DNA of 7,819 nt from Candidatus Krumholzibacteriia bacterium (GCA_027056825.1 JALUJS010000505.1:1-7819); one strand, 5' to 3'. Numbered from the stretch's first letter, positions 1-6,444 are shown. Notes: generated by a model from the letters alone, not told the origin. Translations and numbers: made by a program.

Positions 1-183
1 CCCCAGGCCCTCCAGGATGGTCATGAAGAAGCGCACGTCCTGCAGGTCCGGAACGTTGGCGATGACCGATTCGCCGCGCGCCAGCAGCGAGGCGGCCATC
101 AGGGGCAGCACCGCGTTCTTGGCGCCGCTGACCTGCAGGTCCCCCCGCAGGGGAGTCGGTCCCTCGATGACGAACTTGTCCAC
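1..183 (-). CDS. murA: UDP-N-acetylglucosamine 1-carboxyvinyltransferase, N-terminal part (cut by window edge)
   Basis: Only the first 61 codons are present; the gene runs off the low-coordinate edge. MurA is the cytoplasmic enzyme that transfers enolpyruvate from PEP to UDP-GlcNAc, the first committed step of peptidoglycan synthesis. The visible part reads M(V)DKFVIEGPTPLRGDLQVSG and continues into SGAKNAVLPLMAASLLA at residues 19-35. The Lys22-Asn23 pair falls at the same numbers as in E. coli MurA, where Lys22 contacts substrate. The start is a GTG at 183-181, supported by a strong Shine-Dalgarno GGGAGGAG at 189-196 with a 5-nt spacer and by exact N-terminal register with the family. It begins 34 bp after prmC ends and is probably co-transcribed with it. 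The catalytic Cys/Asp loop near residue 115 lies outside the window, so fosfomycin sensitivity cannot be judged. Confidence 0.95.
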   Translation of the reverse strand, partial: MDKFVIEGPTPLRGDLQVSGAKNAVLPLMAASLLARGESVIANVPDLQDVRFFMTILEGLG

Positions 184-217
184 CCGGTCTCCTCCCTGTT
201 GTCGGGTCTCCGCCCAG

Positions 218-1111
218 TCAGGCGGTCGCCGCGCGGGCGGTGACCACCCGGTCCCGGCCCGCGTAATCCTGGTGCACCGAGAGATCCCGGGCGCCCGACG
301 CGGTCATGATCTCCGTCACCGCCTCCCCCTGGTCGGCCCCGATCTCCAGGACGATCCAGCCGCCCGGCCGCAGCCAGGGTCCCATGCCGTGGGCCAGGGC
401 GCGGTAGAAGTCCAGCCCGTCCCGGCCGCCGTCCAGGGCGGTGTGCGGGTCGTGATCGCGAACCTCGGTCTGCAGCTCCGCGATCTCGTCGGTGCGCACG
501 TAGGGCGGATTGCTCACCAGCATGTCCACCTGTCCACGCAGGTGGGCCGGCAGCGGATCGAAACGGCTGCCCTGGTGCGTGTGCACCCGGCCGCCGACCC
601 CGTTGAGGTGGGCGTTGTGGCGGGTCAACTCCACCGCCGCCGGGTTGATGTCCACCGCCTCGACCACCAGCTGCGGCACCTCGGCCGCCAGGCACACGCC
701 GATGATCCCGCTGCCGCAGCCGATCTCCACGGCCACCGGGGACAGCAGGCGATGGTCCGGAGGCGCCAGCAGGCCCACGGCGATCTCCACCAGCCGCTCG
801 GTCTCCGGCCGGGGGATGAACACCCCGGGCCGCACCTTGAAAACGCGGGAATAGAACTCGGTCTCGCCCAGGATGGTCTGCAGGGGCTCGCCCGCTCCCC
901 GGCGCCGGACGTGGTCGCGAAACCGCTCCAGTTCCGCGTTCAGCAGCGGCCGGTCGAACTGGAAGTAGAGTTCCAGGCGCGCGATGCCCAGGACATCGGC
1001 CAGCAGGCGCTCGGCTTCCAGGCGGGCCGATTCGACACCCTTGCCCGCCAGGTACTCCGTGGTGGCCAGGATCAGCTCGCGAACGGTTTTCAGGGGCTTG
1101 GCGCTGGTCAT
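218..1111 (-). CDS. prmC: Peptide chain release factor N5-glutamine methyltransferase (HemK/PrmC)
   Basis: PrmC is a cytoplasmic SAM-dependent enzyme that methylates the glutamine of the GGQ motif in RF1 and RF2, raising peptide-release efficiency. The 297-residue protein has the family layout. Residues 1-75 form the helical release-factor-binding domain. Residues 80-105 hold the linker with the IPRPETE signature (99-105). The Rossmann methyltransferase fold carries the SAM loop EIGCGSGIIG (129-138), an acidic VDIN (153-156) and the catalytic NPPY at 201-204. I chose the ATG at 1111 because the reading frame extends further upstream only into sequence with no family similarity that overlaps the end of prfA. 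No clear Shine-Dalgarno precedes this ATG, so translation may depend on ribosomes arriving from prfA, 43 bp upstream. It sits next to its substrate gene prfA, a common arrangement. Confidence 0.96.
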   Translation of the reverse strand: MTSAKPLKTVRELILATTEYLAGKGVESARLEAERLLADVLGIARLELYFQFDRPLLNAELERFRDHVRRRGAGEPLQTILGETEFYSRVFKVRPGVFIPRPETERLVEIAVGLLAPPDHRLLSPVAVEIGCGSGIIGVCLAAEVPQLVVEAVDINPAAVELTRHNAHLNGVGGRVHTHQGSRFDPLPAHLRGQVDMLVSNPPYVRTDEIAELQTEVRDHDPHTALDGGRDGLDFYRALAHGMGPWLRPGGWIVLEIGADQGEAVTEIMTASGARDLSVHQDYAGRDRVVTARAATA

Positions 1112-1154
1112 GACCGCATCGGTTTCGCCATGGACGCCGGGACGGCCGCCGCCG

Positions 1155-2234
1155 TCACGAGTCCGTCTTGCGGGTGGCGGCCAGTGCCTCTTCCCGGCGG
1201 TGGGCCAGGATGGCGTCGACCACCGCGTCCAGTTCTCCGGCCATGATGGCATCCAGGTTGTGCACGGTCAACCCGATGCGGTGGTCGGTCACCCGGCTCT
1301 GGGGGTAGTTGTAGGTGCGGATCTTGGCGCTGCGGTCGCCGGTGCCAACCTGGCTCTTGCGCTCGGCGGCGATGGCGGCCTCCTGCTCGGCGATGGCCGC
1401 CTCCAGGATCCGTGAACGCAGCACGCTCAGGGCCTTGGCCTTGTTCTTGTGCTGGGACTTCTCGTCCTGGCACTGCGCCACGATGCCCGTGGGCAGGTGG
1501 GTGATGCGCACGGCGCTGTCGGTGGTGTTCACGGACTGGCCGCCCGGTCCCTGGGCCCGGTAGACGTCGATCTTCAGGTCCGCGTCCTTGATCTCCACGT
1601 CCACCTCCTCGGCCTCCGGCAGCACCGCCACGGTGACCGCCGAGGTGTGGATGCGCCCCTGGCTCTCGGTGGCGGGCACGCGCTGGACGCGGTGCACCCC
1701 GCTCTCCCAGCGCAGGATGCCGAAGGCGCCCTCGCCGCGCACGGCGTAGATCACTTCCTTGAAGCCGCCGGCGGTGCCCTCGGTGGCGTCGATCAGCTCG
1801 GTCTTCCAGCCCTTGCGCTCGGCGAAGCGCAGGTACATGCGGGCGATGTCCTCGGCGAACAGCGCCGCCTCGTCCCCGCCCGTGCCGGCGCGGATCTCCA
1901 GGATGGCGTCGCGGTCGTCGTTGGGGTCGTGAGGCAACAGGGCCTCTTCCAGGGCCGCGGTCGCCGGTTCCAGCTCCGCCTCGAGGCTGGCCAGGTCCTC
2001 CTTGATCATCGCCTGCATGTCCGGGTCCTTCTCCGTCTTCAGAAGCTCCCGGTTCTCCTCGATCTGCGTGACGATGGACAGCCACTTCTCGCCGATCTCC
2101 AGCTGGCGGCCCACCCGCTTGTGCTCGGTGGCGAGCCTGCGGTAGAGGTTCTGGTCCTTGAGGGTCTGCGGATCGGAGAGCTGGTCTCCCAGCTCCCGGT
2201 AGCGAGCGCGCAGCGTCAGCACGTTGTCCTTCAT
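1155..2234 (-). CDS. prfA: Peptide chain release factor 1 (RF1)
   Basis: RF1 reads UAA and UAG stop codons in the ribosomal A site and triggers hydrolysis of peptidyl-tRNA. The protein is 359 residues, against 360 for E. coli RF1. Residues 1-100 are the helical domain 1. The codon-recognition loop has the tripeptide PAT (187-189) within RVPATESQGRIHTS; the PxT form identifies RF1, while RF2 has SPF. The peptidyl-transferase motif GGQ is at 231-233 inside RAQGPGGQSVNTTDS, followed by a typical lysine-rich DEKSQHKNKAKAL segment. The start ATG at 2234 overlaps the stop of the upstream DUF1385 gene (ATGA), and a strong GGAGG lies at 2242-2246 with a 7-nt spacer, inside the DUF1385 coding sequence. 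An open frame continues upstream but is only antiphase sequence within DUF1385. Gln233 is the expected PrmC target, and prmC follows 43 bp downstream. Confidence 0.98.
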   Translation of the reverse strand: MKDNVLTLRARYRELGDQLSDPQTLKDQNLYRRLATEHKRVGRQLEIGEKWLSIVTQIEENRELLKTEKDPDMQAMIKEDLASLEAELEPATAALEEALLPHDPNDDRDAILEIRAGTGGDEAALFAEDIARMYLRFAERKGWKTELIDATEGTAGGFKEVIYAVRGEGAFGILRWESGVHRVQRVPATESQGRIHTSAVTVAVLPEAEEVDVEIKDADLKIDVYRAQGPGGQSVNTTDSAVRITHLPTGIVAQCQDEKSQHKNKAKALSVLRSRILEAAIAEQEAAIAAERKSQVGTGDRSAKIRTYNYPQSRVTDHRIGLTVHNLDAIMAGELDAVVDAILAHRREEALAATRKTDS

Positions 2235-3292
2235 GCGCTGTCCTCCGCGGTCGCCGGCAGGTCGGTCATCTCGAAGTAGATCTTCTCCCGGAAGTCGTCG
2301 GCCTCGGGGGTCAGGACCGCCTTGAGGGAAGCCATGGAGACTTCCAGCTGGCTGTCGTCCGGCTGCTTGGTGGTGATCTTCTGCAGCATCAGGCCGGGGA
2401 AGATCACCGGCTGCAGGAACCAGGCCTTGCCGTACTTGCCCGAGAGCTTGATGGCCTCGTAGGCCAGCCCGCCGATCACCGGCACGAAGGCCAGCCGCTG
2501 CAGGCGGTCCCCGATATCCTCGGGCCGTCCCAGCAGGGTGAAGACGAAGATCGAGATGAGCATCACGAAGAACAGGAAGCTGGTCCCGCAGCGCGGATGC
2601 AGCGTGGTGAACCCGCGCGTGCCCTCCGGGGTCAGGGGCCTGCCGTTCTCGAAGGCGTGGATGCCCAGGTGCTCCGAGCCGTGGTACTGGAACACCCGCC
2701 GCATGTCCGGCATCAGGCTGATGCCCCACAGGTACAGCACGAAGAAGACCACCCGGATCACGCCGTCCACCAGGTTCCACGACATGCTGCCGGCGCTCGC
2801 GGGCACGATCAGGTCGGTCAGCAGGATGGGCAGGTAGAAGAACACCCCCAGGCTAAGGACGAAGGAGAAGGCGATGGTGCCCCACATCATCAGTTTGTCC
2901 TTCCAGGACGAGCCCTCCTTGCGCTCGACGCGGTCGTCGCTCATGGCCTGGTCGGCCGAGAACATCAGGGCGTCGATGCCGATGCCCATGGTCTCGATGA
3001 GGAACACGCCGCCGCGCAGGACCGGGATGTTCAAAAACGGGAGCCGCCGCACGATGCTTTTGAAGATCTTCTTGCGCACGACGATGCGGCCCTCGGGGGT
3101 GCGCACGGCCATGGCCAGGTACTGGGGGCTGCGCATCATCACGCCCTCGATCAGCGCCTGGCCGCCCACGGCCATGTCCAGTTGCCTGGCCTCGGCGGGG
3201 TCGATGTTCGGATCGGCCGTGCGCCGCTCCTCCGGGCCGGCGCCATCAGCTCCGGCCGGACCTGCGTCGTTCCTTGTTTCCTGCTCGCTCAT
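2231..3292 (-). CDS. DUF1385 (YqhQ-like) multi-pass membrane protein of unknown function
   Basis: This 353-residue protein belongs to the DUF1385 family, recognised from GGQALIEGVMMR (43-54), YHGSEHLGIHAFENG (203-217) and HPRCGTSFL (232-240), the family's characteristic blocks. Residues 1-38 are a poorly conserved acidic tail. Hydrophobic segments lie near 137-159, 175-195 and 239-255, with a weaker one near 267-282, so it is an inner-membrane protein. Polar conserved residues (His204, Glu207, His208, His212, Glu215, His232, Cys235) cluster between the second and third spans and could form a metal or catalytic site; this is inference. I chose the ATG at 3292 over one 23 codons upstream because GGGAG at 3299-3303 is spaced 6 nt from it and the upstream extension overlaps a terminator hairpin. 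The last codons overlap prfA (ATGA), implying coupled translation. No biochemical function is known to me. Confidence 0.9.
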   Translation of the reverse strand: MSEQETRNDAGPAGADGAGPEERRTADPNIDPAEARQLDMAVGGQALIEGVMMRSPQYLAMAVRTPEGRIVVRKKIFKSIVRRLPFLNIPVLRGGVFLIETMGIGIDALMFSADQAMSDDRVERKEGSSWKDKLMMWGTIAFSFVLSLGVFFYLPILLTDLIVPASAGSMSWNLVDGVIRVVFFVLYLWGISLMPDMRRVFQYHGSEHLGIHAFENGRPLTPEGTRGFTTLHPRCGTSFLFFVMLISIFVFTLLGRPEDIGDRLQRLAFVPVIGGLAYEAIKLSGKYGKAWFLQPVIFPGLMLQKITTKQPDDSQLEVSMASLKAVLTPEADDFREKIYFEMTDLPATAEDSA

Positions 3293-3303
3293 GACGTTCT
3301 CCC

Positions 3304-3322
3304 GGACCACGCGCGACGGTCC
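3304..3322 (-). repeat. Small hairpin just upstream of the DUF1385 ribosome binding site
   Basis: A 5-bp inverted repeat GGACC/GGTCC (3318-3322 with 3304-3308) flanks a 9-nt loop. It ends directly against the Shine-Dalgarno GGGAG at 3299-3303. It might influence ribosome access, but the stem is short and could be chance in GC-rich DNA. Confidence 0.25.
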
Positions 3323-3332
3323 CGAGAATGCG

Positions 3333-3367
3333 AAAAGGGTGTCGGGAAATCGACCCGGCACCCTCTT
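3333..3367 (-). terminator. Probable intrinsic terminator or attenuator after rpmE
   Basis: Read on the minus strand, AGGGTG-C-CGGG, a 7-nt loop UCGAUUU, then CCCG-A-CACCCT form a 10-bp stem with one C/A mismatch, followed directly by TTT. G/U and A/U pairs can extend the base. The stem and short U-run fit a factor-independent terminator. It lies 41 nt before the DUF1385 start codon, leaving little space for a new promoter, so it may act as a partial terminator that sets the ratio of rpmE to DUF1385-prfA expression. Confidence 0.6.
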
Positions 3368-3385
3368 GCGCTATGACTGCGGCCT

Positions 3386-3404
3386 GCCGCGGAGCGCCCG
3401 CGGC
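3386..3404 (-). repeat. Perfect 7-bp GC hairpin just after the rpmE stop codon
   Basis: GCCGCGG and CCGCGGC pair perfectly around a 5-nt loop (GCGCT on the minus strand), five bases past the rpmE stop. There is no U-tract. It could protect the rpmE mRNA 3' end or slow polymerase ahead of the hairpin at 3333-3367, with which it forms a tandem pair. Confidence 0.45.
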
Positions 3405-3409
3405 GGCGA

Positions 3410-3625
3410 TCACTTCTTGCCGTAGTTGACGTTCTCGTACCGCTTGCGGAACCGCTCCACGCGGCCGGCGGTATCGACGATCTTCTGCTGACCCGTGAAG
3501 AACGGGTGACAATTGGAGCAGATCTCCACATTCAACTTGGGCTTGGTCGAGCGCGTGTGGATCACGTTGCCGCACAGGCAGGTGATCTCGCAGTCGACGT
3601 ATTCGGGATGAATGTTGCTCTTCAT
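3410..3625 (-). CDS. rpmE: 50S ribosomal protein L31 (zinc-binding, C+ type)
   Basis: L31 is a small protein of the large ribosomal subunit that bridges to the 30S head. The 71-residue sequence starts MKSNIHPEYVDCEITCLCG, typical of the long L31 form. The zinc ligands are present as C16-x-C18 and C36-x2-C39, so this is the Cys-containing C+ type and not the zinc-independent paralogue made under zinc limitation; Cys12 is an extra cysteine. The TGQQKIVDTAGRVERF block (44-59) is the family signature. The start ATG at 3625 fits the family N-terminus; the only Shine-Dalgarno is a weak AAGG at 3636-3639 spaced about 10 nt. It lies 126 bp downstream of rho, in the frequently seen rho-rpmE order, and is followed by two hairpins that probably end or attenuate its transcript. 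Confidence 0.98.
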   Translation of the reverse strand: MKSNIHPEYVDCEITCLCGNVIHTRSTKPKLNVEICSNCHPFFTGQQKIVDTAGRVERFRKRYENVNYGKK

Positions 3626-3724
3626 TGTTCTTGCGCCTTTTCGCGTGATTTCCAGTTGCCGGGTCGAGGGACAAAAGGAAATAAGCGAATCCCTTCATGG
3701 CAAGGACAATTTTCGTGCCCGTTG

Positions 3725-3738
3725 GGCCCCGCAGGGCC
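3725..3738 (-). repeat. Short hairpin between rho and rpmE
   Basis: The 126-bp gap between rho and rpmE holds a 5-bp GGCCC/GGGCC stem with a 4-nt loop, starting 13 nt past the rho stop. It has no U-tract directly after it, although a T-rich stretch follows about 25 nt later. It is too weak to call a terminator with confidence. A TTGCCA at 3698-3703 resembles a -35 box, but no good -10 lies at the right distance, so an rpmE promoter here is not shown. Confidence 0.25.
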
Positions 3739-3751
3739 GGAAATCCCCGGA

Positions 3752-4999
3752 TCAGGTGTTCATGGCCCCCAGGAACTGCTGGTTGTCCTTGGTCTTGCCC
3801 AGCTTGTCGATGAGGAACTCCATGGCCTCGATGGGGCTGTAGTCGCTCAGGTACTTGCGCAGCACCCAGATCTTGGCCAGATCCTTGGGCTCGATGAGCA
3901 GGTCCTCCTTGCGGGTGCCGGACTTGAAGATGTCCATGGCCGGATAGACCCGCTTGTCGGCGATCTTGCGGTCCAGGACCATCTCCATGTTGCCGGTGCC
4001 CTTGAACTCCTCGAAGATCACCTCGTCCATGCGGCTGCCGGTCTCGATCAGCGCGGTGGCGATGATGGTCAGCGAGCCGCCGTCCTCGATGTTCCGGGCC
4101 GCACCGAAGAACCGCTTGGGCTTCTGCAGGGCGTTGGAGTCGACGCCGCCGGAGAGGATCTTGCCCGAGTGGGGCACCACGGTGTTGTGGGCCCGGGCCA
4201 GGCGCGTGATGGAGTCCAGCAGGATCACCACGTCCTTGTTGTTTTCCACCAGGCGCCGCGACTTGGCCAGCACCATGTTGGCCACCTGCACGTGCCGTTC
4301 GGCGGGCTCGTCGAAGGTCGAGCTGACGACCTCGCCGTTGACCGAGCGGGCCATGTCCGTGACCTCCTCCGGCCGCTCGTCGATGAGCAGGACGATGAGG
4401 TGCACCTCGGGGTGGTTGGTAGTGATGGCGTTGGCGATCTTCTGCAGGATCACGGTCTTGCCCGCCCGCGGCGGCGAGACGATCAGCCCGCGCTGGCCCT
4501 TGCCGATGGGGCACAGCAGGTTGATCAGGCGGGTCGTCATGTCCTTGGGGTCGTGCTCGAGATTGAGCAGCTCCTCCGGGTACAGCGGCGTCAGGTTGTC
4601 GAACAGGGTGACCTTCTTGGCCTTGTCCGGATCCTGGTAGTTGACCGATTCGACCTTCAGCAGGGCGAAGTAGCGCTCGTTGTCCTTGGGCGGGCGCACC
4701 TGGCCGCTGATGGTGTCACCGGTCTTCAGGTCGAATTTCTTGATCTGGGACGGGGAGAGGTAGATATCGTCCGGCCCCGGCAGATAATTGTACTTGGCCG
4801 AGCGCAGGAAGCCGTAGCCTTCGGCCAGCACCTGCAACACGCCCTCGGCGTAGATCAGGCCGTTCTTCTCGGTCTGACCCTCCAGGATCTTGAAGATCAG
4901 CTCGGACTTGCGGAGGGTGCTGAGGGCCTCGATGTTCATGCCGCGGGCGACTTCCACGAGCTCGTGGATGTCCATTTCCTGCAATTCCTTGATGTCCAT
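3752..4999 (-). CDS. rho: Transcription termination factor Rho
   Basis: Rho is a hexameric RNA-dependent ATPase/translocase that releases RNA polymerase at C-rich, untranslated rut sites. The 415-residue protein matches the 419-residue E. coli Rho almost throughout and has no N-terminal insertion of the kind seen in Actinobacteria. Residues 1-45 are the N-terminal helical domain. The RNA-binding cold-shock-like domain carries EGYGFLRS (60-67) and DDIYLSPSQI (77-86). Walker A is SPPRAGKT (175-182), with Arg where E. coli has Lys181. DERPEE lies at 207-212, and Walker B VVILLDSITRLARA at 257-270. The Q-loop GGVDSNALQKPKRFFG is at 284-299, and an R-loop GTGNMEM follows. The start aligns residue for residue with E. 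coli Rho and has GAGGAG at 5004-5009. It has its own promoter and a long C-rich leader. Confidence 0.99.
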   Translation of the reverse strand: MDIKELQEMDIHELVEVARGMNIEALSTLRKSELIFKILEGQTEKNGLIYAEGVLQVLAEGYGFLRSAKYNYLPGPDDIYLSPSQIKKFDLKTGDTISGQVRPPKDNERYFALLKVESVNYQDPDKAKKVTLFDNLTPLYPEELLNLEHDPKDMTTRLINLLCPIGKGQRGLIVSPPRAGKTVILQKIANAITTNHPEVHLIVLLIDERPEEVTDMARSVNGEVVSSTFDEPAERHVQVANMVLAKSRRLVENNKDVVILLDSITRLARAHNTVVPHSGKILSGGVDSNALQKPKRFFGAARNIEDGGSLTIIATALIETGSRMDEVIFEEFKGTGNMEMVLDRKIADKRVYPAMDIFKSGTRKEDLLIEPKDLAKIWVLRKYLSDYSPIEAMEFLIDKLGKTKDNQQFLGAMNT

Positions 5000-5143
5000 G
5001 TCTCTCCTCGAACGGATCGTGAGCGGGGTGTGTGGGGGTTATCGTACGGATGGGCTTGGTGCAGGAAGGGGGCTGGCCCCGGACCGAAAGCGTGGATAAT
5101 CCCCTGGGTTACGTGGATGCGGGCCCAATGGCCCCGGTTGGAT
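5000..5143 (-). promoter_or_regulatory. rho 5' leader, C-rich and rut-like
   Basis: About 144 nt separate the predicted transcription start from the rho ATG. The 5' part can fold a short GGGCC/GGCCC hairpin (5121-5134). The 3' part, roughly 5013-5065, is C-rich and G-poor on the transcript: between 5040 and 5021 I count 13 C and 1 G in 20 nt. Such a stretch is what Rho binds at rut sites. E. coli rho is known to be autoregulated by termination in its leader, and this leader could serve the same role. The Shine-Dalgarno GAGGAG is at 5004-5009, 4 nt from the ATG. Confidence 0.5.
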
Positions 5144-5149
5144 AACAAC

Positions 5150-5178
5150 AGTCTAGCACAAATCGAGCCGGATTTCAC
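5150..5178 (-). promoter_or_regulatory. Candidate sigma-70-type promoter for rho
   Basis: On the minus strand, GTGAAA (5173-5178, 4/6 match to TTGACA) is followed after 17 bp by TAGACT (5150-5155, 4/6 match to TATAAT), with an extended -10 TG one base upstream (TGCTAGACT). The region is unusually AT-rich compared with its surroundings. The predicted start is near 5143. No tool was run, and other lineages may use different boxes. Confidence 0.5.
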
Positions 5179-5190
5179 ACTTTCTTTGCC

Positions 5191-5218
5191 GGTCCCGGCG
5201 GGCGAACCCGCCGGGACC
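5191..5218 (-). terminator. Perfect 12-bp hairpin with UUCG loop after the TPR lipoprotein gene
   Basis: GGTCCCGGCGGG, the tetraloop TTCG, and CCCGCCGGGACC form a perfect 12-bp stem on the minus strand, ending 12 bases before the -35 box of rho. It lies 14 nt past the lipoprotein stop codon. The following bases are GGCAAAGAAAG, so there is no U-tract; it is either a non-canonical terminator, an RNA-end stabiliser, or an element insulating rho from readthrough. The closing pair next to the loop is G-C, not the C-G of the extra-stable UUCG tetraloop. Confidence 0.55.
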
Positions 5219-5232
5219 CGCGATCCGGCGTC

Positions 5233-6444
5233 CTACTGGCTCGACGCTCCGGACAGCTCCTCGTAGGTCTTGTTGTTCACCGTGGCGGCGTCGTAATCCC
5301 CCAACTGGAACTGGGCCGCGCTCAGGTAGAAGAAGCCGTCGGCGTTGGTCGGGAAGTTGTTGGTCATGGCCACGCCGATCTCCACCGCGCGCTGGAAGAG
5401 GTGCTTGGCCTTGTCCTCCAGCTCCTTCTTGAGCACGGGGTCGGTCTCGGACTGGGCCTTGTTGAACACTTCCATGCCGTAGTTGTAATAGGTCTGCAGA
5501 CGCAGCAGCATGGTGTTCTCCGTGGGCACCAGCTCCATGTTGGCCGCGCGGTCCAGCACCTTCAGGCCGTCCTCCCAGCGCCCCACCTTGGGCGAGGCGT
5601 ACATGATGCCGGCCTGGATCAGCATGGTCTTGTTGTCCGCGTCGTTGCTCGCGTCGGTGTCGGCCTCGTTCAGGTCCACCACCTTCACGTAGTAGTCGGC
5701 CGCGTGCTCGTAATCCCCCTGCTCCCGCGCCAGCTCGGCCATGTTCAGCAGCAGGTGCGTGTCGTCGCCGTGCTCGGCCAGCAGGTCCTCGTAGAGCTGG
5801 CGGGCCTCGTCGTTGCGGCCCAGGGCGTCCAGGACGCTGGCCTTGTCCACGCGCAGCTCGTAGGCGTCGGGCTTGGCGGCCAGCACCTGGTCCAGCAGGT
5901 CCAAGGCTTCGGTCAGCAGCTCGGTGCGCTGGGACTGGAAGGTGTCCTGCTCGGCCATCTGCATCTTCATGCGGGCGATGCTCTTGATGGGGGTCAGGGA
6001 GTCGGGCAGCGCGGCGTAGGCCAGCCGCAGATGGCCCTCGGCCTGCTCGTAGAAGCCGTCGTCCCAGTCCAGCTTGGCCTGACGCAGCCGGTTGCCGTAG
6101 TTGTATTTGAGGGACTCGTCGACCTCTTTTTCCCAGTCCTTGGCGTCCAGCTCGAGACACTTCTCGTAGGCCTCGTAGGCCAGTTCGTAGTTCTTCTTGG
6201 CCTCGACGAAGTTGTCGTCGTTCACCGCGTCCTCGGCCTTGTGGCTGTAGGCCTCGCCGAGGTAGAAGTAGGCGTCCGGCTCGTTGTCCCGGTACTGGAA
6301 ACCCTCGTGGATGGCGTTGATGGCCTTGTCGTACTTCTGCTCATCGATGTACAGGATGGCCGCGGTGGTGTGGGCGGACCGGCAACCGGCAACGGCGGCG
6401 GCGGCCAGCAGTCCGGCCAGCAGGAAAAGTCGCGTCTTCGTCAT
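5233..6444 (-). CDS. TPR-repeat outer-envelope lipoprotein, function unknown
   Basis: A 403-residue lipoprotein. Residues 1-21 are a lipoprotein signal peptide: MTKTR, a hydrophobic run rich in Leu/Ala, and the lipobox V-A-G-C with lipidation at Cys21. The mature protein is acidic and almost all helical, with recurrent TPR-like pairs: about 28-75 (KYDKAINAIHEGF then DAYFYLGEAYSHKA), 115-150, 178-262 (several repeats such as DEARQLYEDLLAEHGD and YEHAADYYVKVVDLN), and a C-terminal one near 368-398 (GFFYLSAAQFQLGDYDAA). TPR lipoproteins usually act as scaffolds for envelope protein complexes; the partner here is not shown. I chose the ATG at 6444, not the upstream ATGs at 6489 or 6612, because it puts the signal peptide at the N-terminus and has AGGGGG at 6453-6458 with an 8-nt spacer. 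It appears monocistronic, with a promoter region upstream and a strong hairpin downstream. Confidence 0.82.
   Translation of the reverse strand: MTKTRLFLLAGLLAAAAVAGCRSAHTTAAILYIDEQKYDKAINAIHEGFQYRDNEPDAYFYLGEAYSHKAEDAVNDDNFVEAKKNYELAYEAYEKCLELDAKDWEKEVDESLKYNYGNRLRQAKLDWDDGFYEQAEGHLRLAYAALPDSLTPIKSIARMKMQMAEQDTFQSQRTELLTEALDLLDQVLAAKPDAYELRVDKASVLDALGRNDEARQLYEDLLAEHGDDTHLLLNMAELAREQGDYEHAADYYVKVVDLNEADTDASNDADNKTMLIQAGIMYASPKVGRWEDGLKVLDRAANMELVPTENTMLLRLQTYYNYGMEVFNKAQSETDPVLKKELEDKAKHLFQRAVEIGVAMTNNFPTNADGFFYLSAAQFQLGDYDAATVNNKTYEELSGASSQ

Noticed and set aside
17..1246. A 409-codon open frame on the plus strand
   Set aside because: It is antisense to murA, prmC and the end of prfA, with biased low-complexity composition and no motif.
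1112..1252. Extending prmC 47 codons upstream to the ATG at 1252
   Set aside because: The added residues overlap the prfA 3' end in another frame, are Trp/Arg/Pro-rich, and do not resemble the PrmC N-terminus.
3698..3709. Possible rpmE promoter with TTGCCA or TTGTCC as -35
   Set aside because: No acceptable -10 hexamer lies 16-18 bp downstream of either box.
4958..4999. Alternative rho start at the second ATGGACATC (residue 9)
   Set aside because: The first ATG aligns exactly with the E. coli Rho N-terminus and has GAGGAG at a workable distance; the repeat is a chance likeness of MDIKEL and MDIHEL.
3506..5266. A 586-codon open frame on the plus strand
   Set aside because: It lies opposite rho and rpmE, whose families are certain. 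Its protein is a His/Val/Leu/Asp-rich composition expected from the complement of GC-rich codons and has no family motif.
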